Source of the DNA: an uncultured Caulobacteraceae bacterium
Lineage (GTDB): Bacteria; Pseudomonadota; Alphaproteobacteria; Caulobacterales; Caulobacteraceae
Direction: 5' to 3'
NCBI GenBank assembly: GCA_946480495.1
Contig: CAMLKO010000065.1
Coordinates: 1 to 6,178 of the forward strand
DNA: 6,178 nt
The notes under the pieces were generated by a model that had not been told where the DNA came from, searched no databases, and saw only the letters and a list, made by a program, of their open reading frames with translations. Shown one piece after another: positions 5,172 to 6,178 of the stretch. Positions within the stretch are counted from its first letter, which is position 1. Each line of letters starts with the position of its first letter. A program made the position numbers and the translations under genes.

Positions 5172-6178
5172 TGCGGCATCGCCGGCGTCATCGGGAAGGG
5201 CTCGGCGCGGCCGCTGATCGAGACCATCACCCATCGCGGCCCCGACGGGGTGCGGGTGGAGGACGGCGACGGCTATTCGCTGGCCCACGCGCGGCTGTCG
5301 ATCATCGACCTGGAGGGCGGCTGGCAGCCGCTGCATGCGGCGGGCTCGACGGTGATCGGCAACGGCGAGATCTACAACTACGTCGAGCTGATCGAGGAAT
5401 TCGGGCTGAAGGAGGCGCTGGCGACGGGCTCCGACTTCGAGCCGATGCTGCATCTCTATGCGCGGATGGGCCCGGCGGTGTTCGAGCGGCTGCGCGGCAT
5501 GTACGCCTTCTGCCTGATCGGCTGCGATGGGCGGACCTGGCTGGTGCGCGACCCGTTCGGGATCAAGCCGCTGTATTACGCGCGGCATGCGGAGGGGTTG
5601 GCGTTTGCCTCGGAGCCGCGGGCCTTCGGGCGGGCGGGGTTGAAGCCGGAGCAGGCGGAAGAGCTGCTGGCGCTCAACTACGCGCTGGAGAGCCCGTTCG
5701 AGGGGATCACGCGGGTCGAACCCGGCGAGGTGTTGGAAATCGACCCTAATTCCGCTCACCCCGGCGCAAGCCGGGGCCAAAGCCGAGTCGCCGCTTGGGT
5801 CCCGACTTTCGTCGGGATGAGCGGGGAAAAAGAGCTCGTAGATCGCTTGGATGCCGTGCTCGAAGACAGCGTCCGGGTGCACCAGCGCTCCGATGTGCCA
5901 TACGGCCTGTTCCTCTCCGGCGGGATCGACAGCGCGTCCATCGCCACGCTGATGGCGCGGCTGAACGAGCGGCCGGTCACCGCCTACACCTGCGGCTTCG
6001 ACGTGCCCTCGGCGCGCGACGAGCGGGCGCAGGCCGAGCGGGTGGCGACCGCGCTGAAGCTCGACTGGCGGGAGACCCATTTCACCGAGGAGGACTTCTG
6101 GCGAATCCTGCCGCAGGTCGCCTGGGCGCTGGACGATCCGACGGCGGACTATGCGACGCTGCCGACCTACAAGCTGGC
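5169..6178 (+). CDS. asnB: Asparagine synthetase (glutamine-hydrolysing)-type amidotransferase, 3' truncated, with an in-frame palindromic insert
   Basis: The family uses glutamine and ATP to amidate a carboxylate, aspartate in true AsnB. Paralogues in polysaccharide loci are thought to amidate sugar acids. The frame is open from 5169 to the edge, giving 336 residues of an enzyme usually near 550-650. The start is fixed by the N-terminal nucleophile: MCGIAG, with Cys2 exposed after Met removal. The glutaminase domain shows HRGPDG (22-27), ARLSIIDL (41-48), NGEIYNY (65-71), GSDFE (87-91) and RDPFGIKPLYY (about 127-137). The synthetase domain shows the ATP PP-loop SGGIDS (250-255), then YTCGFD and DDPTADYATLPTY near the edge. 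Residues 195-219 are encoded by a palindromic repeat placed between the two domains; its peptide (HPGASRGQ, WVPTFVGM) has no enzyme counterpart I know. Codons there are less GC-biased than in the flanks. Pairing with a glycosyltransferase favours a polysaccharide role, but plain asparagine synthesis remains possible. Confidence 0.92.
   Translation, partial: MCGIAGVIGKGSARPLIETITHRGPDGVRVEDGDGYSLAHARLSIIDLEGGWQPLHAAGSTVIGNGEIYNYVELIEEFGLKEALATGSDFEPMLHLYARMGPAVFERLRGMYAFCLIGCDGRTWLVRDPFGIKPLYYARHAEGLAFASEPRAFGRAGLKPEQAEELLALNYALESPFEGITRVEPGEVLEIDPNSAHPGASRGQSRVAAWVPTFVGMSGEKELVDRLDAVLEDSVRVHQRSDVPYGLFLSGGIDSASIATLMARLNERPVTAYTCGFDVPSARDERAQAERVATALKLDWRETHFTEEDFWRILPQVAWALDDPTADYATLPTYKL
5752..5824. 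repeat. Palindromic repeat element inserted in frame in the asnB-like gene, cloverleaf-forming
   Basis: The outer stem is CCGCTCA (5752-5758) with TGAGCGG (5818-5824), extendable by two G-U pairs. Inside it, three hairpins follow one another with no unpaired base between them. The first is 5759-5776, a perfect 7-bp CCCCGGC/GCCGGGG stem with loop GCAA. The second is 5777-5799, a 7-position stem with one A-G mismatch and a 9-nt loop. The third is 5800-5817, a perfect 7-bp TCCCGAC/GTCGGGA stem with loop TTTC, which reads as GAAA on the other strand. The element looks like a member of a dispersed extragenic-type palindrome family. Its translated peptides (WVPTFVGM in this frame, IPTKVGTQ and HPDESRDP on the other strand) resemble ones I recall from such repeats. 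It contains no stop in the asnB frame. No second copy is visible in the window, so the family assignment rests on structure and recall. Confidence 0.82.

Noticed and set aside
5747..5749. TAA near the repeat as a sign that the asnB-like gene is broken
   Set aside because: This TAA is out of frame; the codons are CCT AAT TCC and the frame stays open to the window end.
5752..5824. The cloverleaf palindrome as a real tRNA gene or a CRISPR repeat
   Set aside because: There is no tRNA-like conserved loop (no TTCGA T-loop, no anticodon loop context, no CCA) and only a single copy, so it is neither; a palindromic repeat fits best.
4128..6080. A 650-codon open frame on the minus strand opposite the glycosyltransferase and amidotransferase genes
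   Set aside because: Its composition is rich in Arg, Ala, Pro, His and Gln with no recognisable domain, and both plus-strand genes have strong family motifs. It is a shadow of G/C-ending codons, and it even reads through the palindromic repeat.

Overview
The window is GC-rich DNA, by eye about two thirds G+C, with third codon positions dominated by G and C. The combination of a large TonB-dependent receptor carrying a GYKAGG-type motif, a two-component protein with Caulobacter-like character, an encoded-CCA elongator tRNA-Met and a dispersed-type palindromic repeat points to an alphaproteobacterium, most likely of the Caulobacterales or sphingomonad type. This placement is an inference from style; no single marker gene proves it.

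Layout: (1) 1-2723 (+) is the 3' part of an outer-membrane TonB-dependent receptor gene, open from the left edge and closed by a strong intrinsic terminator (2751-2783). (2) 2827-3942 (+) encodes a 371-residue protein that resembles a hybrid histidine kinase. Its kinase half has lost the phospho-accepting histidine and most ATP-binding motifs, while its C-terminal receiver domain looks fully intact. (3) 3953-4029 (-) is a tRNA-Met(CAT) gene facing the kinase-like gene, with a good sigma-70 type promoter at 4061-4089. (4) A 113-bp divergent intergenic region separates the tRNA from a (+) strand pair: a GT4-type glycosyltransferase (4143-5168) and an asparagine synthetase-type amidotransferase (5169 to the right edge, incomplete). 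The stop of the first abuts the start of the second, so they are very probably one operon making or modifying a surface polysaccharide.

The most notable feature is a palindromic repeat of about 73 bp (5752-5824) lying in frame inside the amidotransferase gene, in the linker between the glutaminase and synthetase domains. It folds on paper into a four-arm cloverleaf: an outer 7-bp stem enclosing three hairpins that abut with no unpaired base between them. It keeps the frame open and adds about 25 residues. This parallels the in-frame palindromic elements (RPEs) known from Rickettsia, but here it sits in a GC-rich genome and carries GNRA tetraloops on opposite strands.

The genes do not form one pathway. 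The receptor, the pseudokinase-receiver and the tRNA look like separate units next to the polysaccharide operon. Several long minus-strand ORFs, including one covering almost all of 4128-6080, are shadows of GC-rich codon use and are not annotated.
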